Assembly (NCBI RefSeq): GCF_018326285.1
Contig: NZ_AP023362.1
Span: 4,712,001-4,776,000, forward strand
Origin: Mycolicibacterium sp. TY81
Lineage (GTDB): Bacteria; Actinomycetota; Actinomycetes; Mycobacteriales; Mycobacteriaceae
Length of the DNA stretch: 64,000 nt
Direction: 5' to 3'
The translations under genes were made by a program, and so were the position numbers. The notes below the pieces were generated by a model that was not told where the DNA came from, made no database searches, and worked only from the letters and a program-made list of their open reading frames with translations. The stretch's first letter is position 1, and every line of letters begins with the position of its first letter. Below are positions 28,810 through 37,416 of this stretch, in pieces.

Positions 28810-29553
28810 CTAGACCCAGCGACTGCGAGGAGGCGGCGCCTGCGGCGTCACCCAGGCCTTCGCATAGCGACTGTTGCTGGCGCGCTGCGGGTCCCGGCTG
28901 CGGTAGACGACGTACGGCCGCACCAGGTACCCGACCGGGGCGCTGAACATGTGCACCAGCCGCGTGTAGGGCCAGATGCCGAACAGCGTCAGGACGATGA
29001 GCACGTGCACCTGAAAGGACAGGGGCGCTGTCGACATCAATTCGGGCGTCGGGTGCGGAGTGAAAAGACTCCGTAGCCAAGGGGATACGGTCTCGCGGTA
29101 GTTGTATGCCGACACCACGTTGCCCAGGGTGTTGACCATGCCGGTGACCAGTGCGCCGACCAGCAGCAGGTACATGAGCTTGTCACTGACGGTGGTGGCA
29201 GCGCGCACGGCGGGCACCGTCGTACGGCGGTACAACAGGATGGCGGCGCCGGCGATCACCGCGAACCCCGCCGGCGCACCCATCCCGATCGCCATCAGGT
29301 GATAGGTGTGTTCGGAAATGCCGATCGCCGAAGTCCACGATTCCGGGATGAGCAGGCCGACTACGTGTCCGCCCAGCACACCGAGGATGCCGAAGTGGAA
29401 CAGCGGGCTGCCGAGCCGCAGCAGTCGGCTCTCGTAGATCTGCGATGACCTTGTGGTCCAGCCGAATTGGTCGGTCCGGTAGCGCCAGATGTGCCCCAAC
29501 ACGAACGACGTGAAGGCGATGTACGGCAACGTCATCCACAAGAGGTTGGTCAT
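28810..29553 (-). CDS. narI: respiratory nitrate reductase gamma subunit NarI
   Basis: 247 residues, ATG 29553 overlapping the narJ stop by 4 bases. Membrane cytochrome b that passes quinol electrons to NarH. Five hydrophobic helices are visible. The heme-ligand histidines appear in FHFGILGVLGGHVVGLL and SFQVHVLIVLTLFG, and WPYTRLVHMFSAPVGYL near the end is conserved in NarI. Last gene of the narGHJI operon. Confidence 0.95.
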   Translation of the reverse strand: MTNLLWMTLPYIAFTSFVLGHIWRYRTDQFGWTTRSSQIYESRLLRLGSPLFHFGILGVLGGHVVGLLIPESWTSAIGISEHTYHLMAIGMGAPAGFAVIAGAAILLYRRTTVPAVRAATTVSDKLMYLLLVGALVTGMVNTLGNVVSAYNYRETVSPWLRSLFTPHPTPELMSTAPLSFQVHVLIVLTLFGIWPYTRLVHMFSAPVGYLVRPYVVYRSRDPQRASNSRYAKAWVTPQAPPPRSRWV

Positions 29554-30236
29554 CGTCTGCCTCCAGTCATGGCGGGATCCATCATCATCGGATCCATGCC
29601 GAACGGTTCAAGGCCGACGTCCTCCTCTGGCGGACCGTCGGCGGCGAGTTCAGTGATGCGCCGGCGATCGGCGGTGTTGATCGGCGGCAGGGTCGCCAGG
29701 ACCGCGGCCAGCAGGTCGGCATACGGAGAACCGCTGTCCTGCAACGACAGCCGCAACAGCTCGAGAACCGGCACGTGCTCGGCCAGGAGTCGTTCACCGC
29801 GCGCCTGGTCGACGGTGGCGGCGAATTCCAGCACCAGGGGCAGGTAGTCGGGCAGCTCTTCGTCACCGATGGTGATGTCCGCCTGCCGATAGGCGTGCTT
29901 GAACCGCAGCAGCGCCATCCCTCTCTTGCGGGTGTCCCCGTAGGCGTAATACGTCAGGTGCAGGCTCGCCCGTCGGCGCATGTCGAACGTCTCGACGTAC
30001 CGGCTGGCGCGCTCGGTGGCGTTGGTCTCGCAGAAGTACCACAGGAAGTCGGTCACGTGAGTGCGGATCGGCTCCGGCAGTTCACCTGCGGCAGCAGCCA
30101 GTTCGTCGGTGAGGGCGCATGTTTCGGCGGTCGGGTAGTCGAGCAACAGGGCCGTGATGCGCCATACCAGCCGTTGCTGGTGCTCGGACAGGTCCGGACC
30201 GGTCGCCGTCCGGCGCCCCAGGGACAGGAGCTTCAT
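29550..30236 (-). CDS. narJ: nitrate reductase assembly chaperone NarJ
   Basis: 228 residues, overlapping narH and narI by 4 bases each. Cytoplasmic all-helical chaperone that helps insert molybdenum cofactor into NarG; it is not part of the final enzyme. Typical features are LLLDYPTAETC near the N-terminus and ETFDMRRRASLHLTYYAYGDTRKRG in the middle. The C-terminal tail is Met/Asp/Pro-rich (DPMMMDPAM) and probably disordered. Confidence 0.93.
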   Translation of the reverse strand: MKLLSLGRRTATGPDLSEHQQRLVWRITALLLDYPTAETCALTDELAAAAGELPEPIRTHVTDFLWYFCETNATERASRYVETFDMRRRASLHLTYYAYGDTRKRGMALLRFKHAYRQADITIGDEELPDYLPLVLEFAATVDQARGERLLAEHVPVLELLRLSLQDSGSPYADLLAAVLATLPPINTADRRRITELAADGPPEEDVGLEPFGMDPMMMDPAMTGGRR

Positions 30237-31837
30237 CGGCTCGGCACCAGCCCGTCGGGGCTGCGGCCGTCCCAGTTGAGCAGGTTGACCCGTGTCGGAT
30301 CGTCCTTCGGCACAGCACTGTTGGTGTCGATGAGGTGGAACTTGTCAGCCATCGCGTCGAAGGCCGACATTCCCGGACCACCGTCACCGTCGAGGCTGCA
30401 GCCGGTGGCGATCGCGTCGAGTCGGTGCGCGTCGGAACCTGCACCGCTCGGAATGACGTATCGGTCTTGGTATTTGGCGATGGCGAGCAGCCGGTACATC
30501 GACTCGATCTCCTCGCCGGTGAGTCGCACCGACTCGGGGATGGTCTCGTCGAACTCCTCGCCGAGGTTGGCCGACCGCATGTAGGCGCGCATGGCGGCCA
30601 GTCGCTGCAAGGCCGCCCGGACGGGCCCGACCTCCCCCGCGGTGAACAGCTCGGCGAGGTACTCGATCGGGATCCGCAGCGTGTCGATGGCGCCGAACAG
30701 GTTGTTCTTGTTCTCGCCGTCGTGGCCGGTTTCCTTGAGGATGTCCACCACCGGCGACAACGGCGGGACGTACCAGACCATCGGCATGGTGCGGTATTCC
30801 GGGTGCAACGGCAGCGCCACCTGGTAATCGACGATCAGCCGGTAGACCGGTGAATTCTGCGCAGCCTCAATCCATTCGGGCGAGATGCCGGCGCGCTCCG
30901 CCTCGGCGACCACGCGCGGGTCGTGCGGGTTGAGGAACACCCCGAGCTGCGCCGGATACAGGTCCTTGTCATCGGTGACCGACGCCGCTTCCAGCACCTT
31001 GTCGGCGTCGTAGAGCATGACACCGATGTACCGCAGCCGGCCGACGCACGTCTCGGAGCAGACGGTCGGGATGCCCACCTCGACACGGGGATAGCAGAAG
31101 GTGCACTTCTCGGCCTTGCCGGTCTTGTGGTTGAAGTAGATCTTCTTGTACGGGCAGCCCGTGACGCACTGGCGCCAGCCGCGGCACTTGTCCTGGTCCA
31201 CCAGGACGATGCCGTCCTCGGCTCGCTTGTAGATGGCGCCCGACGGGCACGCCGCGGCACACGCCGGGTTCAGGCAGTGCTCGCAGATCCGCGGCAGGTA
31301 GAACATGAACGTCTGCTCGAATTCGAGCTTGACCTTCTGGCTGACCTCTTCGACCTTGGCCAGCAACGGATCCCGGCCCACCTGCTCGGGTCCGCCGCCG
31401 AGATCGTCGTCCCAGTTGGCGCCCCAGGTGACCTTGGTGTCCTGCCCGGTGATCAGCGACTTGGGCCGGGCCACGGGCGTCGTGTCCATCAATGGCGACG
31501 ACAGCAGGTTGTCGTAGTCGTACGTCCACGGGTCGTAGTAGTCGCTGACCGTGGGCAGGTCCGGATTGGCGAAGATGTTCAGCAGCCGCTTGAACCGCGA
31601 GCCCGATCTGAGCGTGAGCTTGCCGCGCTTGTTGAGCGTCCACCCGCCCTTCCAGCGCTCCTGGTCCTGGTACTGGCGCGGATAGCCCTGTCCGGGGCGG
31701 GTTTCCACATTGTTGAACCAGACGTACTCGACACCGCTGCGGTTGGTCCACGCCTGCTTGCAGGTGACACTGCAGGTGTGACAGCCGATGCACTTGTCGA
31801 GGTTCATCACCATCGCAAGTTGCGCCATGACTCTCAT
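30233..31837 (-). CDS. narH: respiratory nitrate reductase beta subunit NarH
   Basis: 534 residues, ATG 31837 (MRVMAQLAMVMN), which matches the start of M. tuberculosis NarH (MKVMAQMAMVMN). Electron-transfer subunit with four iron-sulfur clusters. Cysteine groups are visible at CIGCHTCSVTC (residues about 16-26), CEHCLNPACAAACPSG, CRGWRQCVTGCPYKK and CTFCYPRVEVGIPTVC. A Trp (CRGW) in place of one Cys marks the 3Fe-4S cluster, as in other NarH. It begins 3 bases after the narG stop, so the two are co-translated. Confidence 0.96.
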   Translation of the reverse strand: MRVMAQLAMVMNLDKCIGCHTCSVTCKQAWTNRSGVEYVWFNNVETRPGQGYPRQYQDQERWKGGWTLNKRGKLTLRSGSRFKRLLNIFANPDLPTVSDYYDPWTYDYDNLLSSPLMDTTPVARPKSLITGQDTKVTWGANWDDDLGGGPEQVGRDPLLAKVEEVSQKVKLEFEQTFMFYLPRICEHCLNPACAAACPSGAIYKRAEDGIVLVDQDKCRGWRQCVTGCPYKKIYFNHKTGKAEKCTFCYPRVEVGIPTVCSETCVGRLRYIGVMLYDADKVLEAASVTDDKDLYPAQLGVFLNPHDPRVVAEAERAGISPEWIEAAQNSPVYRLIVDYQVALPLHPEYRTMPMVWYVPPLSPVVDILKETGHDGENKNNLFGAIDTLRIPIEYLAELFTAGEVGPVRAALQRLAAMRAYMRSANLGEEFDETIPESVRLTGEEIESMYRLLAIAKYQDRYVIPSGAGSDAHRLDAIATGCSLDGDGGPGMSAFDAMADKFHLIDTNSAVPKDDPTRVNLLNWDGRSPDGLVPSR

Positions 31838-31840
31838 AGG

Positions 31841-34800
31841 TCAGTACTCCACTTCTTGCGAACGGCGACGGATCGTCGTCACCTCGTCGCGCTGATTACC
31901 CGTGGGGCCGTGATAGTTCAGTGCGAAGGACTGCTGGGCATAGCCGCCGATCAAGTGCGTGGGCTTGATCATGATGCGGGTCAGGGCGTTGTGAATACCG
32001 CCGCGTTTGCCGGTCTTCTCGGTACGCGGCACGTCGACCGCCTTGTCCTGGGCGTGGTACATGAAGACCAGGCCCTCGGGCATCCGGTGGCTGACGATCG
32101 CGCGCGCGTTCACCACGCCGTTGCGGTTGGTGCACTCGATCCAGTCGTTGTCCTTCACCCCGATCTTGGCGGCGTCGACATCCGACATCCAGATCGCCTG
32201 TCCACCACGGGAAAGCGTCAGCATGTACAGGTTGTCCTGGTACGCCGAGTGGATGGACCACTTGGAGTGCGGTGTCAGGTAGCGGACGGTGATGCCACCA
32301 CTGGTGTCACCGACGGCCGGCTCGTCGAACAATGCGGTCATGTCCAGCGGCGGGCGGAACGTCGGCAACTGCTCCCCCATCTCGTCCATCCAGTCGTGGT
32401 CGAGATAGAAGTGCTGGCGCCCGGTGAGGGTGTGCCACGGCTTGAGCCGCTCGGTGTTGATGGTGAAAGGTGAATAGCGCCGGCCACCGGTTTCGGACCC
32501 CGACCACTCCGGCGAGGTGTTGACCGGCATGGGCCGGGACTGGGTGTCCGCGAAGGTGATTCGCTTGCCTTCGTTCTCCGCGGCCAGGTCGACGAGTTCG
32601 GTTCCCGTCCGACGCTGCAGGGCCTCGAAGCCCTCCACCGCCAGGCGGCCGTTGGTGGTGCCGGACAGCGCGAGAATGGCTTCGGCCGCGTGCGTGTCCT
32701 TGGCCAGCGACGGCCGTCCCGCCGCGACGCCACGATCGGACACTCCGTTGACGCCGGCCAGGTACTCGACTTCGGCATCGGGGTGGGTGGTGACGCCCTT
32801 GACCGTCAGGCCCAGCGTTTCGACGAGGGGGCCGAGCGCGGCCATCTTGTCGGCCAACGCCGGGTAGTCGCGTTCCACCGTCACCAGGCGCGGCATGGTC
32901 TTGCCCGGAATTGGTTCACATTCGCCGGCTTTCCAGTCCAGAACCTTTCCGCCGGGCTGGGCGGTGGCGTCGGAGCTGTCGTGGGCCAGCGGCATCGCGA
33001 CGATGTCCTTGCGCTTACCCAGGTGCTTCTCGGCGAGCCAGGAGAAGCCGCGGGCGATCCGGTGAAAGGCGTCGAAGTCGGTCTTGGTTTCCCACGGCGG
33101 CGAGATGGCCGGCGAGAAGGCGTGGACGAAAGGATGCATGTCGGTACTCGAGAGGTCGTGCTTCTCGTACCACGTCGCGGCCGGGAGCACGATGTCCGAG
33201 TACAACGTTGTGCTGGTGTTGCGGAAGTCCAAGGACAGCAACAGATCCAGCTTCCCTGCCGGTGCCTCGTCGCGCCAGCGCACATCCTGCGGATGCACCC
33301 CGTCCTCATCGCTGGCCGCCACGTTGTTGTCGGCGCCCAGGAGGTGCTTGAGGAAGTACTCGTTGCCTTTCGCCGACGAGCCCAGCAGGTTCGACCGCCA
33401 CACCGTCAGGCAGCGCGGGAAATTCTCCGGAGCATCCGGGTCCTCGCAGGCGAACTGCAGGTGCCCGGACTTCAGGCCGTCCAGCACATGCTGTGCCGCG
33501 TCCTTGCCCTGACGTTCGGCTTCGTCGGCCAGATCCAGCGGATTACGGTTGAACGTCGGGTAACTCGGCATCCAGCCCAGCCGGCTCGCGAGAGCGATGT
33601 TGTCCGCCGCGGTGCGGCCCGCCAGCGTGCCGGTGGCGAGCGGTGAGGTCATCGGCTCGGTGGTGAACCTGTCGTAGCGCCACTGGTCGGTGGCCAGGTA
33701 CCAGAACACGGTCCCCTGCATCTGGCGCGGTGCGCGCTGCCAGTCCAGCCCGAACGCCAGTGTCCCCCAGCCTGTTACCGGACGACACTTCTCCTGGCCG
33801 ACGTAGTGTGCCCAGCCGCCGCCGTTGACGCCCTGACAGCCGGTGAGCATCACAAGAGACAGGAACGAGCGGTAGATCTGATCCGAATGGAACCAGTGAT
33901 TCGTGCCGGCACCCATGAGGATCATCGAGCGGCCTTTGGAACGCTCTGCGTTGTCGGCGAATTCGCGCGCGATACGCTCCGCGGCCTGCGCCGGCACGCC
34001 GGTGATGGCCTGCTGCCACGCCGGGGTGTACGGCTCGGTGGCGTCGTCGTAGCCGGTGGGCCAGGTACCCGGCAGACCGTCACGGGCCACGCCGTACTGG
34101 GCCAGCATGAGGTCGAAGACCGTGGTGACACGTTGTCCCGCAACGATTCTGGTGGGGACCCCGCGTTCCAGGACGCCGGGCTGGTCGGTATCGAACCGAG
34201 GGAGTGCAACGGTAGCGACATCATTGGCGCCACCGTGCAGCGTGAGGAGGGGGTCGACCCCCTGCAGGTCCAGGTTCCATTTTCCTTCACCGGAGGCGGT
34301 GAAGCGATGGCCCAGGGACCCGTTCGGCACCACCGGGGCGCCGTCGGCGTCGAGCAGTACCGGCTTGGAGACCGCGGCTTCCGTGTCCGCGTGTTCGCCG
34401 CCGAGATCCGCTGCGGTGATGAACTTTCCGGGCACCAACCGGCCGTCGCGCTCGGTCAGCGCGACCAGGAACGGCAGGTCGGTGTACTTCTTGACGTAGT
34501 CGGTGAAGTACGGGGTGTTCTTCTCGACGAAGAACTCCTTGAGGATGACGTGGCCCATCGACATCGCGAGCGCGGCGTCGGTGCCCGGGTGGGCCGGCAG
34601 CCATTCGTCGGCGAACTTGGTGTTGTCGGCGTAATCCGGCGACACCACAACGACTTTCTGGCCGCGGTAGCGCGCCTCGGTCATGTAGTGCGCGTCGGGC
34701 GTGCGCGTGACGGGGACGTTCGAGCCCCACATGATGAGATAGCCGGCGTCGAACCAGTCGGCGGATTCGGGGACATCGGTCTGGTCACCGAACACCTGCG

Positions 34801-35515
34801 GCGATGCCACCGGCAGGTCGGCGTACCAGTCGTAGAACGACAGCATCGACCCGCCCATGAGCGAAATGAACCGTGCCCCAACGGCATGACTCACCATCGA
34901 CATGGCGGGGATCGGTGAGAAGCCCGCGACACGGTCCGGGCCGTAGGTCTTGACGGTATAGACGTGGGCGGCCGCGGCGATCTCGGCGGCCTCCCACCAC
35001 TCGGCGCGGACGAAGCCGCCGCGGCCGCGCGCCGACTTGTAGGCCTTGGCCTTCACCGGGTCCTCGACGACGTCGGCCCAGGCCAGCACCGGGTCCTGCA
35101 GCCGTTCCTTGGCTTCGCGGTAGTAGTCGAGCAGGAGACCACGGACGTACGGATAGCGCACGCGCGCAGGCGAATACGTGTACCAGGAGAACGACGCGCC
35201 ACGAGGGCAGCCGCGCGGCTCGTATTCGGGCTTGTCTGCGCCGATCGACGGATAGTCGGTTTGTTGCGACTCCCAGGTGATCACGCCGTCCTTGACGTAG
35301 ATCTTCCATGAGCACGAACCGGTGCAGTTGACGCCATGCGTGGAGCGCACCACCTTGTCGTGGGCCCAGCGGTCGCGATAGAAGTCGTCCGCCGAGCGCC
35401 CGCCGACCTTGTGGATCGTGCGCTGGTCTCCGGAGATCTCCCCGCGGTGAAAGTACTTGGACAGTCGCAACAATGCATCGCCGGACGTCGCCGGGCTTCC
35501 TGCCAACTCGGCCAC
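31841..35515 (-). CDS. narG: respiratory nitrate reductase alpha subunit NarG
   Basis: 1224 residues from GTG 35515 with AGGAGG five bases upstream. Catalytic Mo-bis-MGD subunit reducing nitrate to nitrite at the cytoplasmic face. The FS0 cluster motif is HGVNCTGSCSW, completed by the Cys in GCPRG. The Asp ligand region is YADLPVASPQVFGDQTD, with WGSNVPVTRTPD and the MGD-binding MGAGTNHWFHSD further on. The full length matches the family (about 1230). First gene of narGHJI, with a good promoter at 35546-35573. Confidence 0.97.
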   Translation of the reverse strand: MAELAGSPATSGDALLRLSKYFHRGEISGDQRTIHKVGGRSADDFYRDRWAHDKVVRSTHGVNCTGSCSWKIYVKDGVITWESQQTDYPSIGADKPEYEPRGCPRGASFSWYTYSPARVRYPYVRGLLLDYYREAKERLQDPVLAWADVVEDPVKAKAYKSARGRGGFVRAEWWEAAEIAAAAHVYTVKTYGPDRVAGFSPIPAMSMVSHAVGARFISLMGGSMLSFYDWYADLPVASPQVFGDQTDVPESADWFDAGYLIMWGSNVPVTRTPDAHYMTEARYRGQKVVVVSPDYADNTKFADEWLPAHPGTDAALAMSMGHVILKEFFVEKNTPYFTDYVKKYTDLPFLVALTERDGRLVPGKFITAADLGGEHADTEAAVSKPVLLDADGAPVVPNGSLGHRFTASGEGKWNLDLQGVDPLLTLHGGANDVATVALPRFDTDQPGVLERGVPTRIVAGQRVTTVFDLMLAQYGVARDGLPGTWPTGYDDATEPYTPAWQQAITGVPAQAAERIAREFADNAERSKGRSMILMGAGTNHWFHSDQIYRSFLSLVMLTGCQGVNGGGWAHYVGQEKCRPVTGWGTLAFGLDWQRAPRQMQGTVFWYLATDQWRYDRFTTEPMTSPLATGTLAGRTAADNIALASRLGWMPSYPTFNRNPLDLADEAERQGKDAAQHVLDGLKSGHLQFACEDPDAPENFPRCLTVWRSNLLGSSAKGNEYFLKHLLGADNNVAASDEDGVHPQDVRWRDEAPAGKLDLLLSLDFRNTSTTLYSDIVLPAATWYEKHDLSSTDMHPFVHAFSPAISPPWETKTDFDAFHRIARGFSWLAEKHLGKRKDIVAMPLAHDSSDATAQPGGKVLDWKAGECEPIPGKTMPRLVTVERDYPALADKMAALGPLVETLGLTVKGVTTHPDAEVEYLAGVNGVSDRGVAAGRPSLAKDTHAAEAILALSGTTNGRLAVEGFEALQRRTGTELVDLAAENEGKRITFADTQSRPMPVNTSPEWSGSETGGRRYSPFTINTERLKPWHTLTGRQHFYLDHDWMDEMGEQLPTFRPPLDMTALFDEPAVGDTSGGITVRYLTPHSKWSIHSAYQDNLYMLTLSRGGQAIWMSDVDAAKIGVKDNDWIECTNRNGVVNARAIVSHRMPEGLVFMYHAQDKAVDVPRTEKTGKRGGIHNALTRIMIKPTHLIGGYAQQSFALNYHGPTGNQRDEVTTIRRRSQEVEY

Positions 35516-35545
35516 AAAGCCCTCCTTTCGAGCCGTCGAAACATG

Positions 35546-35573
35546 AGGCTAGAACCGGCCGAACGACTGTCAA
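35546..35573 (-). promoter_or_regulatory. narGHJI promoter
   Basis: On the minus strand, TTGACA (35573-35568) is followed after 16 bases by TAGCCT (35551-35546), a near-consensus housekeeping promoter. The predicted start near 35539 would give a leader of about 24 bases ending in AGGAGG at 35526-35521. Confidence 0.6.
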
Positions 35574-36028
35574 AAGAACGCACAGAACCCCTCTGAGCCT
35601 GTGCGACCGCGTTAACAGGGCTGTCATGTCCTGAAACAGACGCGATTTCGGCATCACGGTTTCTACCTGCGAAGATTCGCCCGTCAGGGCTGGAGCGCAG
35701 CAGCGAGTGTGCGTTGCCCGTCACATTGCCGCGGCGGTGCGCCCCGGATTTCTTATCAGCGCGGTAACAAACCGCAGGCGGTGCTCGGAACGGCAAATCC
35801 GCTTCCAAGGCCGACCACTGCGCGCGATTCAGCCGCCTACAAAATCGACGTACACCACGCCTTCGGACGGGCTCTGGCCATCACCGCCGGGCGAGGCAAC
35901 CATCATCACCGGCCTACTCGGTGAGGTCCTCGCCGAATACACCGACCCGCACCCGGCCTACGCCGGCAACCGTCGGCCGCTCTCGCCGGTGTCCTGAGAC
36001 CTCACCACAAAAATGCGAAAACCCACCG

Positions 36029-36057
36029 TTGCGGTTCGAACATATGTTCGATATAGT
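36029..36057 (+). promoter_or_regulatory. SOS-regulated promoter of the DUF222/HNH gene
   Basis: TTGCGG (-35, 36029-36034), a 17-base spacer, and TATAGT (-10, 36052-36057). The expected start falls at about 36063, on the ATG itself, so the mRNA should be leaderless; no ribosome site is present, which agrees. Confidence 0.65.
36036..36051. promoter_or_regulatory. LexA (SOS) box
   Basis: TCGAACATATGTTCGA, a perfect 16-base palindrome identical in form to the mycobacterial SOS consensus TCGAAC-N4-GTTCGA. It fills the promoter spacer, so LexA would block RNA polymerase until DNA damage. Confidence 0.88.
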
Positions 36058-36062
36058 GTGTT

Positions 36063-37301
36063 ATGGGAATCGCACCGGATCTCACCACCAGCCTCGACAC
36101 CCTCCGCGGCGTGCAGGTCCCCGACGACGTATCCGCGGGCGACGTGTTGGAGGCGCTGCCGTACGTGGTGAAGCTGCGCAATGTGATCGATCATCTGGCG
36201 GCGATGCTGACCGGGGTGCTGGACCGCTGTGGGGTGGCGTCATCGCAGGGGCGGTCGCCGCGGGAGGTGTTGATGGCGTTGGGATGTGCCCCGTCGGTGG
36301 CACAGCGGCTGGTCCGGGTATCGGGAGCCTTGCCGGCATTGCCCACGCTCGCGGCGCACGCCGCCGACGGTGCGATCTCGGGGGAGCATGTCGATGCGAT
36401 CGTCAAAGGCATCAACCACATCCAAGCCCGCGCACCCGGTGAGGTAGACGAAGCCGCCCGCTTCGCGCAGGTGACCGATCTGCTGGGACAGTTCTTCTCC
36501 GGCGCCACCCCCGCCGACATCGACAAACGCGCCCGCCGGCTGGGGAACCGGCATGCGGCCGCCGAAGGCGGGCTGCCGGCCGCCGAGGACCGGTCGATCA
36601 ACACCGCCGACCACCGCATCACCAGCGACGGCCGGGTGCAGATCCGCGCAGACCTGGACGCCGAAGTCGGCGCCAAGTACATCGCGGCGATGGAACAGGG
36701 GTCCGCGCCGCGGCCCGAACCCGACGGCAGCCCCGACACCCGCACGGCGGGCAGGCGGCGGGCCGACGCGCTGGAAACGGTGCTGGACATCGCCGCCCGC
36801 GGCGGCCACACCGCGTCCGCGCCGCGCACCCAGCTACTGGTGACGGTGCCCGCCGACACGCCAGACCTGGCCACGCTGGAATTCATCGGGTCGATCAGCA
36901 CCATGACCCTGGAACGACTCACCTGCGACACCACCGTCACCACGATCATCGTCGACGGCGAACACGTACCCCTCGATATGGGGCGCGAGAAACGCCTGTT
37001 CCCGCCGCACCTGCGCAAAGCGCTGTATCTGCGCGATCAGTGCTGCATCAAATGCGGCGCCCCACCCGGACGCACCCACGCCCACCACATCATCCACTGG
37101 ACCCACCACGGTGAGACATCACTAGCCAACGGCTGCCTGCTGTGCCCAGCCTGCCACGCCAACGTCCACCACGACGGCTGGGACGTCGTCATGGGCCTGG
37201 ACAAACACCCCTGGCTCATCCCACCAGAGACCGTCGACCCACACCGAAAACCCATCCCCGCCCACAACCGCCGCACCATGCACCTCGACCACGCCGCATA
37301 A
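36063..37301 (+). CDS. DUF222 and HNH-endonuclease protein (13E12 repeat family)
   Basis: 412 residues from ATG 36063. The N-terminal ~280 residues are the DUF222 domain, mostly helical. The C-terminal part has a zinc-binding HNH nuclease fold: CIKCGAPPGRTHAHHIIHW, then GETSLANGCLLCPACHANVHH, with two CxxC pairs and the His-His-Asn core. This is the family of M. tuberculosis 13E12 proteins, several of which are LexA-controlled. The perfect SOS box here agrees with that. The role in DNA repair or mobile-DNA biology is not known. It is a single gene, followed by a long hairpin. Confidence 0.92.
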   Translation: MGIAPDLTTSLDTLRGVQVPDDVSAGDVLEALPYVVKLRNVIDHLAAMLTGVLDRCGVASSQGRSPREVLMALGCAPSVAQRLVRVSGALPALPTLAAHAADGAISGEHVDAIVKGINHIQARAPGEVDEAARFAQVTDLLGQFFSGATPADIDKRARRLGNRHAAAEGGLPAAEDRSINTADHRITSDGRVQIRADLDAEVGAKYIAAMEQGSAPRPEPDGSPDTRTAGRRRADALETVLDIAARGGHTASAPRTQLLVTVPADTPDLATLEFIGSISTMTLERLTCDTTVTTIIVDGEHVPLDMGREKRLFPPHLRKALYLRDQCCIKCGAPPGRTHAHHIIHWTHHGETSLANGCLLCPACHANVHHDGWDVVMGLDKHPWLIPPETVDPHRKPIPAHNRRTMHLDHAA

Positions 37302-37348
37302 CACCTAAAGCATTGCGTACCTTGACAACTCAACAGAGAATCTGGCTC

Positions 37349-37391
37349 ATGTTCGCGCGGCGGGTCGAATTCGCACCCGCCGCGCGAACAT
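37349..37391. terminator. 17-bp perfect hairpin between convergent genes
   Basis: Arms ATGTTCGCGCGGCGGGT and its exact complement ACCCGCCGCGCGAACAT flank a 9-base loop that itself contains CGAATTCG. It lies between the DUF222 gene and the leftward hydrolase gene and would act in both directions. Confidence 0.7.
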
Positions 37392-37416
37392 CACGGCTCG
37401 CCAATTTCGGCAGCGC

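Larger units (their letters stand above)
35516..36062. other. narG upstream region, no clear gene
   Basis: A 547-base stretch between the divergent narG and DUF222 starts. It contains the narG promoter and ribosome site at its left end and the SOS promoter at its right end. A rightward open frame at 35707-35997 (96 codons) has high-GC third positions only in its last half (ending EYTDPHPAYAGNRRPL) and resembles no protein I recognise. It may be a decayed gene fragment. Confidence 0.4.

Noticed and set aside
36034-36046. GGTTCGAAC-like string suggesting a tRNA T-loop
   Set aside because: No cloverleaf can be built around it; it is the LexA box in a promoter.
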